Virus record (IMG/VR): IMGVR_UViG_3300008952_000285
Location: 1 to 24,618 of that record
Length of the DNA: 24,618 nucleotides
Strand: one strand, 5' to 3'
Source: a virus
Shown here: in pieces, positions 24,222 to 24,618 of the stretch
How the letters are laid out: each line of letters opens with the position of its first letter
How positions within the stretch are numbered: the first letter of the stretch is position 1
Made by a program: the position numbers and the translations under genes
The notes under the pieces: generated by a model
Told to the model about the DNA's origin: nothing
Databases searched by the model: none
The model's input: only the letters and a program-made list of their open reading frames with translations

Positions 24222-24618
24222 GGAATATTTTTATCGTGTTAGTAGCACTGATCGCACTTGGATGTTCGAGTGCAAGTAAACAGGAAATGGTTAAAGAGGC
24301 ACTTAATAGTGTCGGTGACCGACCTGACTGGGTTATGATTCCGCCTGTACCAGAAGGCGATCAACTTTACTTTGTAGGTACAAGCAATTTGTATGCTACA
24401 GAACAAGGGGCTCGCAGAGATGCGAAGCGAGACTCTATCCGGGAAATGTCGGAGTTTGTTCGTGTTCTTAATAAGAACAAATGGGAAAGAGTAGGCGTGA
24501 CATATGGTATGTCTGCTATGGCTAAAATGCCTACTGTTAGCGAACGTAACTTTGAGAAAGTTGTAAGTGCATCAACCGCAAACTTTTTGCGAGTGCAAGA
24601 AATGTATTTCGAACGTGA
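24218..24618 (+). CDS. Putative LPP20-like lipoprotein (5' part, runs off right edge)
   Basis: The frame opens at an ATG overlapping the previous stop (ATGA) and is open for 133 codons to the window edge. Residues 1-15 (MRNIFIVLVALIALG) form a lipoprotein signal peptide and Cys16 is the probable lipidated residue: ALGC fits a relaxed lipobox. Ser at +2 would favour outer-membrane sorting. The mature part has RPDWV (about 36-40), LYFVGTSN and a TEQGARRDAKRDSI helix, the 'P.W...Y.VG.S...E..AR..A...' layout of LPP20-type bacterial envelope lipoproteins. A phage lipoprotein could act in superinfection exclusion, lysis or envelope change; none of these is shown by the sequence. By eye it is richer in G and C than the structural genes, so recent acquisition from a bacterium is possible. 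Confidence 0.75.
   Translation, partial: MRNIFIVLVALIALGCSSASKQEMVKEALNSVGDRPDWVMIPPVPEGDQLYFVGTSNLYATEQGARRDAKRDSIREMSEFVRVLNKNKWERVGVTYGMSAMAKMPTVSERNFEKVVSASTANFLRVQEMYFER

Overview
The window looks like part of the genome of a large, AT-rich, T4-like contractile-tailed phage (myovirus), probably of a marine proteobacterium. The phage assignment rests on a gp25-gp6 baseplate wedge pair followed by very large structural proteins of the type found in marine T4-like phages, and on T4-style late promoter motifs (CTAAATA, TATAAATA) ahead of structural genes. The host guess is weaker. It rests on bacterial sigma70-like promoters (TTGACA-16-TATAAT) on the other strand and a ribose-phosphate pyrophosphokinase that reads like alphaproteobacterial enzymes. 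No tRNA, rRNA, CRISPR array, insertion sequence or integrase was seen.

Left three quarters (1-19478, minus strand). This is a tightly packed late-type operon read right to left: gp25-like wedge protein, gp6-like wedge protein (1217 aa), a giant 3965-aa structural protein in the position of T4 gp7, a 210-aa structural protein, and a fibre-like protein (at least 956 aa) that leaves the window at its left edge. Gaps between genes are 10-22 bases. These proteins would form the baseplate wedge and its outward, host-contacting parts. Several carry repeated small modules: chitin-binding-like segments, cupredoxin-like segments, GSGY repeats, a (GTS)9 linker and an Ig-like tail segment.

A 128-base divergent intergenic region (19479-19606) holds a late promoter motif facing left and a strong sigma70-like promoter facing right.

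Right quarter (19607-24618, plus strand). Twelve small genes run rightwards, many joined by ATGA or TAATG overlaps. Most are conserved-looking phage proteins of unknown function. The exceptions with a readable role are a complete PRPP synthetase (prs), a possible internal head protein with a T4-type capsid-targeting leader, a three-helix membrane protein, and a lipoprotein cut by the right edge. A second sigma70-like promoter at about 23.9 kb is nearly identical in its core to the one at 19.5 kb and heads a second short operon. A 25-bp imperfect repeat at 20.46 and 20.85 kb looks like the scar of a lost duplicated gene.
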